Positions 53,501 through 63,327 of a stretch of DNA of 64,000 bases are shown here, in pieces. The stretch is from assembly GCA_025331565.1 (NCBI GenBank), contig JAFREQ010000009.1, positions 5,383,501 to 5,447,500 on the forward strand, written 5' to 3'. Both the position numbers and the translations under genes were made by a program. Within the stretch, counting starts at the first letter, position 1. Each line of letters begins with the position of its first letter. Below the pieces are notes generated by a model. It had not been told where the DNA came from, searched no databases, and was given only the letters and a program-made list of their open reading frames with translations. This DNA comes from Holacanthus passer (lineage: Eukaryota; Chordata; Actinopteri; Pomacanthidae).

Positions 53501-56500
53501 TACACTGCTGTCACAGTGTGGGATCTTAAATATTTAAGAGCATATATTTTGATTAGAGCATATATTTTGGTTAAAAACAAACTATAAAGTTAAGATAAAT
53601 GGGTTGCTATGTTCATTTTTCTGACTAGTAATTAGCTTTTTAATTTTCAATGAGATTTCACTGTAGTACAAATTTCAATGTTTTTGTTTTTAATTTCTCG
53701 CAGGGTGGAATGTGTTATCGTTGCAAATGATGCTACTGTCAAAGGAGGAACATATTACCCAGTTACAGTGAAGAAACACCTTCGTGCACAAGAAATAGCC
53801 CAGCAGAACCACCTGCCATGCATTTACTTGGGTGAGTTTGTCTGTATTTGTATTGGTTTGGTGCAACAAAAACCTTGTACCAACTTGGTACAAGGTTTCT
53901 AGAAGCTGTATTTTCACAAGTGCTTTATTAAATTCAGTAACTTTGTCAGCCAGGTCTCCTCTGCAGTTGTGTCAAAGTCAGACAGCCCTGTGGGAAAAAT
54001 TCTGTTGTCAAACTACACATTTGTTTTTTCTTTTTTTTTTGTCAGTGTAGACTTGAGACATCCCAGAAGTCCCTGGGAAAGGCTTTCAGGCTGCAGCTGA
54101 TCATAAAATGGGAGACTGGGTGTCTGTAACATAGCCAGAGGCTATATGATGTTAACAATAATCCATAAATTCTGTAAATATTCTGATGTTCTTGACTCCT
54201 TTAGTGGATTCGGGAGGAGCCAATCTACCCAGACAGGCTGATGTCTTCCCAGACAGAGATCACTTTGGGCGCATTTTCTACAACCAGGCCAGGCTGTCTT
54301 CAGAGGGAATGTCACAGGTGATGCTTGTGTTTGGTTGATAACATTGTATTGCACATGTTGAACACACTGAGAGAAGCTGGGACTTCATAATTTGCTCACC
54401 AGCCTTTGGTCTTTTACCGCTGCCTATTGTTGTTATCTTGGATGGATTATTTGTTGGATGTGAATTAACTTTGATTCATGGATCAGTTCTTAGAGGCAGA
54501 AAGGGTCGTCTGAAAAATGGCACCAGAGAGAACAGAGATGGTAAATTTCAATGAACTGCACTGTTGTAGGTTATTCATCTTTTCATTGTCTGCAGGCAAC
54601 TAAAATCCATCTTGCTATTGACTACTGAAGAAGAGGCATCCTTGTGTTGAGAAGCAAAACAAAAACAAGTCAGTTTGTGTGAGAGCTGGTAAATGTGAAT
54701 GGTGCTGTAGAGAAGTCTGGTGCAGCGGACCCAGGAATGATAAACACAGCTGAATACATTCACACACCTTCACCAAAGTGAATGCCCATTTATAAATGCT
54801 AAAACTGTCTCTCCTAATGATTAATATGATATATTATTCATGTCTTTTCTTCTGTGGCATCTCTTCTGTTTTCTGTTTTTGCCCCCAGCCATATTTAGTA
54901 TTACCTGCAGATTTACCACTAGATTGCTGTATTACAAATTTCTCAGTCTAGTTTCAAGTGCCCATTACATTGTTTTGAATCGCATTGACAATTCAAATTT
55001 TCATTGAAAAGAGTCTGTAAGGTCAGGGCCAAGATGCAGCAAGATCAATACTGAATCTGAATTCCTGCTGGATGTGAAGCTACAGCCTTTTTTGAAGCCT
55101 TTAGAGTAAATGGGTTTCATAAAGCCTGTTGTTAATATTAGACTCATTGTTTTTCTTGACTCTTTCAGATTGCTGTTGTGATGGGCTCCTGCACTGCTGG
55201 AGGAGCATATGTTCCTGCCATGGCAGATGAGAGCATCATTGTGCGCAAGCAAGGAACCATCTTCCTGGGAGGACCGCCACTGGTTGGTCACATTTTTGTT
55301 CTTAAATTACAGAAGAATGAGATGAAAATTGGAGCATCAAGTTGGCTCACAGTCCTGTTAGTGGATTGATGGTTCATATCCCAGGTTAATGTTATAGATT
55401 AAGCACAAGAAATAACTTGCATGCATGTACTTTTTGTTGTAGTGATTTCATTGAAACTGTACAGCAAATAGTCCCACAGGCAGCTGGCATTACTTGAAGG
55501 TGATATAGTGTTTGTTGTTTCTGTTTGGTTGAGTGTGCCTTTGTGTTTACAGGTCAAAGCTGCCACTGGGGAAGAGGTTTCTGCAGAGGACCTTGGTGGT
55601 GCTGATCTTCACTGCAAGTATGTTTTTCTCATTACACTGAATGCATGGGTTTTTGATCTCCTGTTTCAAGGCAGAAAAGGCCCACATTTACAGATTTAAA
55701 TATTCATTTTTGGAAAAACTTAAAGAAAATAAATGTCATAATTTTCCCTCATTTACATTGATGAAACGCATGCTCCTGTCAGCTTTGTTATTTTTAAGTA
55801 ATGATTCATGTGCTGTAATAATTTCACAGTGATTTGTTGCTTATTTGACAGAAAATCTGGCGTGACAGATCATTATGCTTTAGACGATAACCACGCGCTG
55901 CATTTAGCCAGAAAGGCAGTGAGAACTCTTAACTACAGGAAAAATATTGAGGTCAGTCCAGTGATGACAATCATTTTACAGTCGCCTTTTATTGTGCACC
56001 AAGTTACATTGTATGTGCTCTCTGTGGACATGGAGTCTGTTATATTTTCAGGTCACCACAGAACCGACTGAAGCCCCTCTCTACCCTGCAGATGAACTCT
56101 ATGGCATAGTTGGAGATAACTTGAAACGCAACTTTGATGTCAGAGAGGTATTTGTCCGGTTTCCTGTACATTGTCTCAATGGGGCAAAAAAAAAAAAAAA
56201 AAGGTTGTATGTTGTGCTTGAAGAAGAAATCCCTTTTATCTTTCTACAAATTATATGAACATAGCAACACTCTAATCTAGATCTTACCAGATCATTGTCA
56301 TTGATCAAATTGATTTGTTGTAGTAATACCACCAGAAAACGACATTTAAAGAACACACACGCACACACTGTCTTTGTTAAACTTAATATTTCTGAATAAT
56401 ATAAATAAACATAGCTTTAACAGGCTCAGAATGCACTGTAAACTAGTGTCCGTTCTCTCTATCAGGAGCTCAGTCGATAACGGACAGCTGGCATCAATCA

Positions 56501-59500
56501 CTTTTGCTTGCCAGATGTTTACATTTAGTTTAAAGCCTGTGCCTTTGATTCTTGATGTAGACCCAGGAGCAAGAATTACTGCTAAGTCAAGAGATGTCAA
56601 ACTGTTTGTAGTGTTGAACAGTATTGGCAGACCATTTAGGATGTAAGATCAACTGGCTGCTCCCTCTTTGCAGGAGTTTTTCAAGTGGAATAGGCTTTTC
56701 AACACAGGGCGCTCTTAAATCACTGAAGTAACAGTTGTTTAAAGTATCAGTCTGGTGATGTTATATGTTTTTCTTAGTCTTAACAATTCATATGAAAAGA
56801 CCACAACCAACACTGAATTGTTCCTATTAGCAGGTCTTGTCCATGTAGCATATCGTAATCCCCTGTGCCATAGAGCTCCATTGTTGTCTAAAAACGAAAA
56901 AAAAACGATTACTAAGCTACTATGTTGCACTAGCTGATGTACACTTAAGTCAATTTGAGTTGATTAAACATGTATGGTCCTGCTACTATAAAATCACTAC
57001 CACCAAATCTGTGGCTGAAAATAGTCCCAAACAAAAGCACTTTTACACCTCTTTGAGTCACTTTTGCTTAAAACTACAATGCCACTGCAAACCTACAATT
57101 AGTCAGCTTCTTTAAAGGAATGAATGGACTTGGGGCTTTGAATTTGTTAATAATAATGAAAATATAGAATGTCTTCACATAAATACTTATTGTTAAAAAA
57201 GAACAACCAAACAAAAACTCTCATTGTAAATGGACAAAGTCTCATCCATTTTCTGTCACTGGTCCTGTATTTGGCATTGCATTATTGGCTTTTACAACTT
57301 TCCTCTATCCATTTGATTGCAGGTCATCGCCAGAATTGTGGATGGCAGTAAATTTGATGAGTTCAAGGCTTTCTATGGAGACACACTTGTCACAGGTATG
57401 TGGAATAACATTTTTTCCATTACTGCAACCCACAGAGTTTTGTTTTTTTTCTCACTGAATCTAACAACTTTACCCTTTGACTTTTAATATGTACCTGTTC
57501 AGGATTTTCAAGAATATTTGGTTACCCTGTCGGAATCATTGGCAACAACGGAGTCTTATTCTCAGAGTCTGCGAAAAAGGTAAATATCATTTGTACTCAA
57601 AAGAAAAGTGAAATGGTTAAAGTGAGGGTCCTCCAAAGAATGGATATTGATTTCTAAAGTCTGTTTAGAGTATCTCCACGCTGTTAATAGAAAACCTAAG
57701 TTTTTGCCCTTGGCTTCAGAAAACGTTCAAACTCCTGGTACACCTTGGATTCTTTGATACTAAACAGACAGGCAACACCTGTATAAAGTGTAAAAAGCTA
57801 TGTCTCACAATCATGTTGACTGTTCAAAGGAGTAAGCATTGCACTGGCAGTGTGTCTCTCAAGTGTATCAAATGTCAAGGACTTTAACACAATGCTGAAG
57901 CGCAGTGTTCTCCACAGAGATTTGCTGCTTACAATGTACCAGTATTTCTCTCTGGAGGGAGCTTTAGTTTTTGTAGATGGTTTGTACTGACCTTTCACTG
58001 TCAAGGCGCCTAGTTTCTCTCGTACAATAAGCTCTCAAATTGCACTTGTCTGGGCCATCTCACGAGTGTTCTGATGAATGGTATTGTAATAACATAGCAT
58101 TTAGAAATCACACAATAGACAATCATAATTTTCATTCAATATAATTCACTTAATTTGCGAGCCAATCTGCCGTGAACAGAGCTGAACTTTACACAGGCTT
58201 AGGAAAGATGAGGAGATGAATTTGTGATTATAGACTAATACGTTTTTCAAACACATTTTGAATTAGATTACAAGCTTGACCTGAAAAAAAAAAGCCATTT
58301 CTTTGATTCATTTTTTTCTGTGAGGTCTCAATATGACAGCCTGTGCTCTGGGTATCTCATCAGTGTAATTACTGTCAAAGGGACTGGCACAGTGCTTCAG
58401 ACAGACACAGATGTGAAGCAGACATGCTCTGAGAGCACATCCAAGAAAAATCAATACAGCACCTGCATTTAGAGATAGGTTTTTGAGACATGCTGTCATC
58501 GCTTAAGACATGCCCGGGCTTCTATTATGCTAACTGTTAAATTGTTAAAAGCTTTTCCCCAGGTGTCTGTGAAAGGGAGCAGAAAAATATTAGATTTTTG
58601 TTGTTGAGCACGCATTTGGGAGCAAACTGATGGATCATTTTTCACCAAGTGACAGTTTCTAATAGGCAGCCCTCTTTCACACCGTCTCCAACTTCTGTTT
58701 ACACTTTGCGATGCAAGGCAGGAGGCTCCACTGAAAGAAAGCCAGCAGAGGTAACTGCCAAAACAAAGAAAACACCTGAGTAATTCAGCAATACAAAGTG
58801 TATGGAAATGAGGTGCCTCCACGCCGTTAGCAGCCTTTTGTGCTTCTTCTTCCTGTGCAAATGCTCCTGGCAGCTCTGTGTTGTGCAGTGCATTTTTCTG
58901 GCAAGACTGAAGGCCATTCAGCTCCTTCGTATTCAAAGTAAAATCTAGTACACACAAAGCCAATGCGAAGCCTGATGACCTTCTTCCCAAGTTGACAAAT
59001 TTCAGTCCTGACTAGTCTCGACTCAGATGATGATAAAGGTGAGGCCAACTGCTCACAGACACACTTAAAGAGTGGTTTGAGGAACATGAAGCAGTTGTTA
59101 TTATTTGTGCTGAGTTCGATTCAACGTCCAACTTCTCCAGACGGTTTCTAGCTTCTTGTGAAAGCACAAACTTGAGGGTTTCCTCCAGGTGCTTTGGTTT
59201 GTACCAAAGTCCAAAGACATGCAGGTTAGGTTAATTGACAACTCTGAATTGGCTGTAGGTGTTAATGTGAGCTCCAGCCCCCCACGTCCCTGCAAATGAT
59301 AGGCGGTTATAGATAAAGGATGGATGGATATTTATGCTGCTGTTTCTGTTGGTGGTTCATTTGCAGGTTTTATTCCTGTTAATATCTTAGGGTGCCTAGA
59401 AAAATAAATCCTCTCATTTTATTTGACGGTCGTGATAGTAGATGTTTGTGTTTTTTGTCCTCTGGGCAGGTTGTCTGTAGCAGTGAGAATATACGAGATT

Positions 59501-62500
59501 CACTGAGTATTTGAATTCCTTTTCAGGGGACGCATTTCATCGAGTTATGCTGCCAACGAAACATCCCACTTATTTTCCTCCAAAATATAACAGGTCAGTG
59601 GGGATTATTGACATGTGAGATTCTCTTCTGTTAGTGCTTTTATTTTCTCTCTCTATTACTCCAGCACCTCAGTTCAGTGTGATCACAAAAACACAGGGTA
59701 TTTTTATTATTATTTGAGTTGTGGCTTTTAATGGGATGTTAGGCACCTAATGAACCATGTATTTAATCTAAGCTTGTAACTGCTTACTGCAAAGTGATGT
59801 GTGATAAAAGTGATAACATCACATTGATCAATTATTTTTAACACTCCTCTAGTAGACGCAGTCCCTTGAGATGACAACACACAAAGTCAACCCAGTTTTA
59901 TTTGCAGTCTCTCTCTCTACTTCTCCATCTTAGGCTTCATGGTGGGTAGAGAGTACGAAGCGGGAGGAATTGCCAAGGATGGAGCCAAGATGGTGACTGC
60001 AGTAGCCTGTGCCAATGTACCCAAGATTACTGTTATCATTGGCGGCTCCTATGGTGCAGGAAACTATGGCATGTGTGGCAGAGCCTACAGGTACGAACAA
60101 GTTAATGAGTCGTCTGTTTTGAATGAAAAGACGGCAACTGTAGCAGCATCAAGCAGAAGCCTGGCAAAGACCCGTTACATAAATATGATCATTAGCTGTG
60201 TCTGAGTTGTTAGTGCATAATCTAAGTGTACAGAGTATACTCTGCTCTTCATTTTGTGGAATAATGTGCGTCAGGGATTTTTACATTTAGTAATGGCAGA
60301 TAAAGAGGCCTTCATTGGCAAACCTTTTCAATGCTAGAAAAATTTCATAATAAAAACATCCATTTTAATTAGAATTTCCTGGCATTGACAACTGCTCCTT
60401 ACTGCGTCATTGTTTGTTAATTTCTTTTAGATGATGTTCCCCGACAGTATTGCTTCTGTACGAACCATAAGACACAGAATTACAGCACTCAAGACTTACT
60501 TACTTAGTACTCCACTGATTCAGCTTTGGAGTTCTGTAACAGCAAACTTATGACAGACATGAATCAGACATAAATCCGACAGGGAGAACCAGAGATAGAT
60601 ATTTTTAAACTTATACGTAGATCCCGACTTATATACTTATATAATCCAGAAAAGCACATTGTCTCATATGCAGTAGTGCTCCTCAAGACCTAGACAGACT
60701 TTGATGTGTAAAATCACTTGAGTTCCTGTTAAATATTTTTGTCTGCATTATGTGCACACTCATACCTTTCATCATAAAAGAGTAAAATTGGCTAATATAT
60801 ATTGAATTAAACTCGTCTCACCTGTGTCTCAGTCAGCTTATTCTCCTTTTTGTTTTCCATCAATTTAAATACATATAGAAAACTAGCGGCAAGCACTCTC
60901 TTGTAAAATTTTAAATAAGCACAGATTATTTAGTATTTTGGAAAATTTATGCTGCTGCTCACCTTTGGTTGGACTTTTTGAGTTATTTATTAATACGCAA
61001 ATGATACTTTCCTGGCCTAAGCCCTCATAAATCATGTTTCGCTTTAGGTGCTATCAGATTGTTAGAGTATTACTAGACTATTAAATCTTGATTATGCAGG
61101 TTTCTGTTTTTTGTTTTTATTTTGGTCTTACTGGTTGTTCATCTGTGACTTACACCTTCAATTCCTAAAAAGCTGGGACACTGTGTAAAACGTAAATAAA
61201 TGCAGGATGCAATCATTTGCAAACAATCTGTGTTTACTCATGACTTTACAAAGTGTTCCTGAGCCCATATAATAATCTCCTTGATACAATCATGTGTTTG
61301 ACAAAGTGGTGAACCTCTCTCCATCCTTGCTTGTGAACGACTGAGTCTTTCCAGGATGCTCCTTTCATACCCAATCATGATACTATCAGCTGTTACCAGT
61401 GAACCTGTTTACCTGTGGAATGATCCAAACAGGTGTTTTTGGATCAGTCCACAACTCTCCCAGTCTTAGAAGTCTCAGAATAAGCATATATTTACAAAAA
61501 TAATTTAATATATTTCAAAATAGATAAGCATTCTGTTTTATTTAGGTTTTGTACAGTGTTCCAACTTTTTTGGAATTGAGGTTGTAGCTGACTATTCTGG
61601 TTTGACAAACACCAGCAAATTGACACTACCTTGTTTTCCTCTCACAGCCCTCGATTCCTGTACATGTGGCCAAATTCCCGAATCTCTGTAATGGGAGGTG
61701 AACAGGCAGCTACTGTCCTGGCCACCATCACCAAGGATCAAAGGGCCCGCGAGGGAAAAGAGGTAATGATTTGCATTAATCATCCCATCTGTGCTTCACT
61801 GGAAAGGCTGATTTTTTTTTTTTTTTTTTTTTTATTTGCTGCCAAAATCATAAACATTATGAAAGACACATTTCCTTCAGCAGTGGTTTGATACGGCACT
61901 TATACAAGGATAAAATTATATCAGTGTTAAGTGTTACAGTGATGATTTGTTCTGAATGGTGCAGTCATCAAATGGCTGTAATTAAACTGTGTCAGGTATG
62001 CTGTTATGGGTGTATTAAGAGTGCATTAATAGCTCCAGAATGACACCTCACATTAGTGCCCTGATGGCAGGCGTTTCAATCAGTGTTTAAGATACTTTAA
62101 GCAAGTATGGCATTAGAAAGACTGAAAAGGTGGAGAAACATATTAGTTGATTTTGTTTTAAACACATTTCTTGATTTTTTTTTTTTTTCCCTCAATATGT
62201 CTAAAGTGTTTTTTTGTAGACGTAGCCGGCAGTAATATAGCAAATAAATAAATAAATAAAACGCATGAAATAGACAAGTCACATCCTTCATTTCTTCTAC
62301 TAATACAGCAACTGGACTTAAAATCACAGTAAAACAGCAGTTAGAGCATCTTTATCTTCTGTAATATGACATAAGGCTCAAACGTGAGTTTGGCTTAGTG
62401 ACTACACCAACAGCATAGAGAGCTGAGGACTGTTGGCCTCCGCCCACAACTCCCTCACCCATATTGTTAGGAGATGATGGAGGAGGGAGAAATAAATACA

Positions 62501-63327
62501 TTGACCTCAGCCTTGCTCAAAGTTTTTGCAAACTTGCATCTAAACACACACCTCTGACCAATGATATTGCTCTTCTAAATACTACAACACACAAGCTAAT
62601 GTGCTAGTGTATCTTTATATGATGGGCAGGGTTAGCTTGTTGACCAAAATACATGTACGTATACACCCCTTGTACAGAGTTCAAGATGATCTTGTTGTGT
62701 ATTAACACTGAGAAAATGAAATCTTTTTCATTGCTACAACAGACCTGCAATGAATCAAAGCATCATGACTGTTCAGTTTTTGTTCAAACTGTTTCAGACA
62801 GGTGTATATTGTACTTCACAGTTACTTTGGAGGCTATAGTTTGTGTTGCTGTTGAAGTGTCATGTTTTGTAGAGAGAGGTGTTTCTAGTATTGACAGTAG
62901 TTCACCCCATTTATGTGAATGAGGATAGACTACAAATACTGAAAAGCTTTGCAGCATTGACTCAATGTTTTCATTATTTTTCTTCTTTCACAAAGATTGA
63001 CTGAGCATTTTCAAGCTCAAGGAAACTAACTCCTTAACAAATGAAATGGTTGTGTGCTTTCAGCTTTACTCTTCACTGCTGCCGTATACAATTCAGACAA
63101 GCTTTAAAATGCTTTTGGCACAAGCCCTTATTGCTTAATTCTGCGTTTAAGTGCACATGATGGTAAACTTTTTTCCATTTCAGCAGTTATCTTTGGCAAA
63201 CCTACAGCATCGGTTCTTTTGTTTGAACAATTTATTCACAGTTCACTGCAGAGCAAGAGGCTGCCATGAAGGAACCAATAGTGCGGCGGTTTGAAGAGGA
63301 AGGCAGTCCGTACTACTCCAGTGCTCG
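50389..63327 (+). CDS. mccc2: Methylcrotonoyl-CoA carboxylase beta subunit, mitochondrial (16 exons, 3' end outside window)
   Basis: Beta (carboxyltransferase) subunit of 3-methylcrotonyl-CoA carboxylase, the biotin enzyme that carboxylates 3-methylcrotonyl-CoA in leucine breakdown in the mitochondrial matrix; it works with the biotin-bearing MCCC1 in an alpha6-beta6 complex. Exons: 50389-50520, 52435-52501, 52992-53076, 53373-53474, 53704-53831, 54205-54317, 55169-55282, 55553-55617, 55852-55951, 56052-56147, 57323-57395, 57503-57579, 59527-59593, 59934-60090, 61648-61762, 63242-63327. They total 1577 nt, 525 codons plus two bases. The start is an Arg-rich presequence free of acidic residues up to Asp27. 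Two crotonase-fold glycine motifs mark the carboxyltransferase site: GSCTAGGAYVPAM (215-227) and GGSYGAGNYGMCGRAY (443-458). Human MCCC2 has 563 residues; the missing last ~38 are expected in one further exon. PCCB is excluded because exons match MCCC2 throughout. Confidence 0.95.
50521..52434 (+). other. mccc2 intron 1
   Basis: A 1.9-kb first intron that contains an inverted-repeat element (51248-51710) and otherwise AT-rich DNA with no recognised gene. Confidence 0.75.
51248..51710. mobile_element. MITE-like element with ~20-bp terminal inverted repeats
   Basis: The left end TGACTACTTTTACATGCACA (51248-51267) and the reverse complement of 51690-51710 (TGATTACTATTTACAGGCACA) match apart from two substitutions and one indel. 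The interior has the phrase TTTACATGCA and GAAGTCCATTCAGAATACCCA, which I recall from teleost repeats. No coding capacity. Confidence 0.65.
52435..52501 (+). CDS. mccc2: mccc2 exon 2
   Basis: Encodes ENYERMQVLVDELKSRTEKI and KL plus one base of Gly. Acceptor TTTCAG, donor GTAGGT at 52502. Confidence 0.93.
52502..52991 (+). other. mccc2 intron 2
   Basis: A 490-nt intron with no recognisable element. Confidence 0.75.
52992..53076 (+). CDS. mccc2: mccc2 exon 3
   Basis: Encodes GGEKARRLHTSRGKLLPRER and IDRLLDP plus two bases of Gly. Acceptor TCCAG. The donor GTAGAA (53077) is weak but is forced by the frame. Confidence 0.92.
53373..53474 (+). CDS. mccc2: mccc2 exon 4
   Basis: Encodes TPFLEFSQFAAYELYGKEEV and PAGGILTGIGRVS plus two bases of Gly. 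Acceptor TTGCAG, donor GTAAGC at 53475. Confidence 0.94.
53704..53831 (+). CDS. mccc2: mccc2 exon 5
   Basis: Encodes VECVIVANDATVKGGTYYPV, TVKKHLRAQEIAQQNHLPCI and YL. The NDATVKGG stretch is characteristic of MCC beta. Acceptor TCGCAG, donor GTGAGT at 53832. Confidence 0.95.
53832..54204 (+). other. mccc2 intron 5
   Basis: A 373-nt intron that carries a perfect 12-bp stem hairpin at 53870-53898 and a T-rich run near 54025-54041. Confidence 0.78.
53870..53898. repeat. Perfect 12-bp inverted repeat (5-nt loop)
   Basis: AAACCTTGTACC (53870-53881), loop AACTT, GGTACAAGGTTT (53887-53898). All 12 pairs match. It begins 39 nt after exon 5. It could fold into a stable RNA hairpin or DNA cruciform. 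Confidence 0.9.
54205..54317 (+). CDS. mccc2: mccc2 exon 6
   Basis: Encodes DSGGANLPRQADVFPDRDHF and GRIFYNQARLSSEGMSQ; the DSGGA(N/Y)LP segment is conserved in carboxyltransferase beta subunits. Acceptor TTTAG, donor GTGATG at 54318. Confidence 0.95.
54318..55168 (+). other. mccc2 intron 6
   Basis: An 851-nt intron with no recognised repeat or gene. Confidence 0.72.
55169..55282 (+). CDS. mccc2: mccc2 exon 7 (first glycine motif)
   Basis: Encodes IAVVMGSCTAGGAYVPAMAD, ESIIVRKQGTIFLGGPPL. The GSCTAGGAYVPAM stretch forms an oxyanion-hole loop of the crotonase fold. Donor GTTGGT at 55283 is atypical but keeps frame. Confidence 0.95.
55553..55617 (+). CDS. mccc2: mccc2 exon 8
   Basis: Encodes VKAATGEEVSAEDLGGADLH and C plus two bases of Lys; matches MCCC2 residue for residue in my recollection. 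Donor GTATGT at 55618. Confidence 0.95.
55852..55951 (+). CDS. mccc2: mccc2 exon 9
   Basis: Encodes KSGVTDHYALDDNHALHLAR and KAVRTLNYRKNIE. Acceptor GACAG, donor GTCAGT at 55952; intron 9 is only 100 nt. Confidence 0.93.
56052..56147 (+). CDS. mccc2: mccc2 exon 10
   Basis: Encodes VTTEPTEAPLYPADELYGIV and GDNLKRNFDVRE. Acceptor TTCAG, donor GTATTT at 56148. Confidence 0.95.
56148..57322 (+). other. mccc2 intron 10
   Basis: A 1.2-kb intron with an A homopolymer (about 56187-56202). The stretch about 56790-56935 may be another old repeat (CCATAGAGCTCCATTG phrase), which I cannot confirm. Confidence 0.65.
57323..57395 (+). CDS. mccc2: mccc2 exon 11
   Basis: Encodes VIARIVDGSKFDEFKAFYGD and TLVT plus one base of Gly. 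Acceptor TTGCAG, donor GTATGT at 57396; intron 11 is 107 nt. Confidence 0.95.
57503..57579 (+). CDS. mccc2: mccc2 exon 12
   Basis: Encodes FSRIFGYPVGIIGNNGVLFS and ESAKK. The GY(P)VGI-x-NN segment is typical of the C-terminal crotonase domain. Acceptor TTCAG, donor GTAAAT at 57580. Confidence 0.95.
57580..59526 (+). other. mccc2 intron 12 (1.9 kb)
   Basis: The longest intron of the gene. The middle (about 58300-59000) is low in repeats, rather even in composition and holds the longest antisense ORF of the window (58496-58990), which I judge to be chance. A repeat fragment lies at 59175-59330. The clean middle could be conserved non-coding DNA. Confidence 0.6.
59175..59330 (+). repeat. Teleost repeat fragment (CAAAGACATGCAGGTTA type)
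   Basis: Reads AGTCCAAAGACATGCAGGTTA, then AATTGACAACTCTGAATTGGC, a CTCCAGCCCCCC segment and a GGCGGTTATAGATAAAGGATG end followed by GATGG. I recognise this series from a widespread fish repeat; the central part is deleted here. Confidence 0.6.
59527..59593 (+). CDS. mccc2: mccc2 exon 13
   Basis: Encodes GTHFIELCCQRNIPLIFLQN and IT plus one base of Gly. Acceptor TTTCAG, donor GTCAGT at 59594. Confidence 0.95.
59594..59933 (+). other. mccc2 intron 13
   Basis: A 340-nt intron ending in a strong pyrimidine tract (about 59909-59930); nothing else is seen. Confidence 0.78.
59934..60090 (+). CDS. mccc2: mccc2 exon 14 (second glycine motif)
   Basis: Encodes FMVGREYEAGGIAKDGAKMV, TAVACANVPKITVIIGGSYG and AGNYGMCGRAY. 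The GGSYGAGNYGMCGRAY loop is the second oxyanion-hole and substrate-binding motif of MCC beta. Acceptor CTTAG, donor GTACGA at 60091. Confidence 0.96.
60091..61647 (+). other. mccc2 intron 14 (1.6 kb)
   Basis: AT-rich intron with a terminal-inverted-repeat element at 61151-61586, close to the downstream acceptor. No other feature. Confidence 0.75.
61151..61586. mobile_element. MITE-like element with ~60-bp terminal inverted repeats
   Basis: The left end (TACACCTTCAATTCCTAAAA, then AGCTGGGACACTGTGTAAAA) and the reverse complement of the right end (TACAACCTCAATTCCAAAAA, AGTTGGAACACTGTACAAAA) match closely. The interior has CAGCTGTTACCAGTGAACCTG and TGTGGAATGATCCAAACAGG. I recognise these from a very abundant fish non-autonomous DNA element. 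No transposase remains. Confidence 0.8.
61648..61762 (+). CDS. mccc2: mccc2 exon 15
   Basis: Encodes PRFLYMWPNSRISVMGGEQA and ATVLATITKDQRAREGKE. Acceptor CACAG only 61 nt after the MITE right end, donor GTAATG at 61763. Confidence 0.95.
61763..63241 (+). other. mccc2 intron 15 (1.5 kb)
   Basis: Starts with a T homopolymer (about 61811-61833), and holds a short AAAT tandem run (about 62241-62261). Otherwise unremarkable AT-rich DNA. Confidence 0.72.
63242..63327 (+). CDS. mccc2: mccc2 exon 16 (last exon in window)
   Basis: Encodes FTAEQEAAMKEPIVRRFEEE and GSPYYSSA plus two bases of Arg. Acceptor TCACAG, donor GTGAGG at 63328. The C-terminal exon (human VWDDGIIDP...) is not found in the remaining 673 bases. 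Confidence 0.94.

Noticed and set aside
53539..53572. Two tandem copies of an AGAGCATATATTTTG unit in mccc2 intron 4
   Set aside because: Only two copies, short and AT-rich; more likely replication slippage than a functional element.
58496..58990. 164-codon antisense ORF, the longest open frame in the window
   Set aside because: It lies within mccc2 intron 12, shows no domain or family that I recognise, and has no splice-linked continuation or promoter. Length alone is compatible with chance in a GC-moderate stretch.
50389..63327. Identification as propionyl-CoA carboxylase beta (PCCB)
   Set aside because: PCCB shares the fold, but the exon peptides (IKLGGGEKAR, NDATVKGG, VKAATGEEVSAEDLGGADLH, GGSYGAGNYGMCGRAY) are MCCC2-specific.
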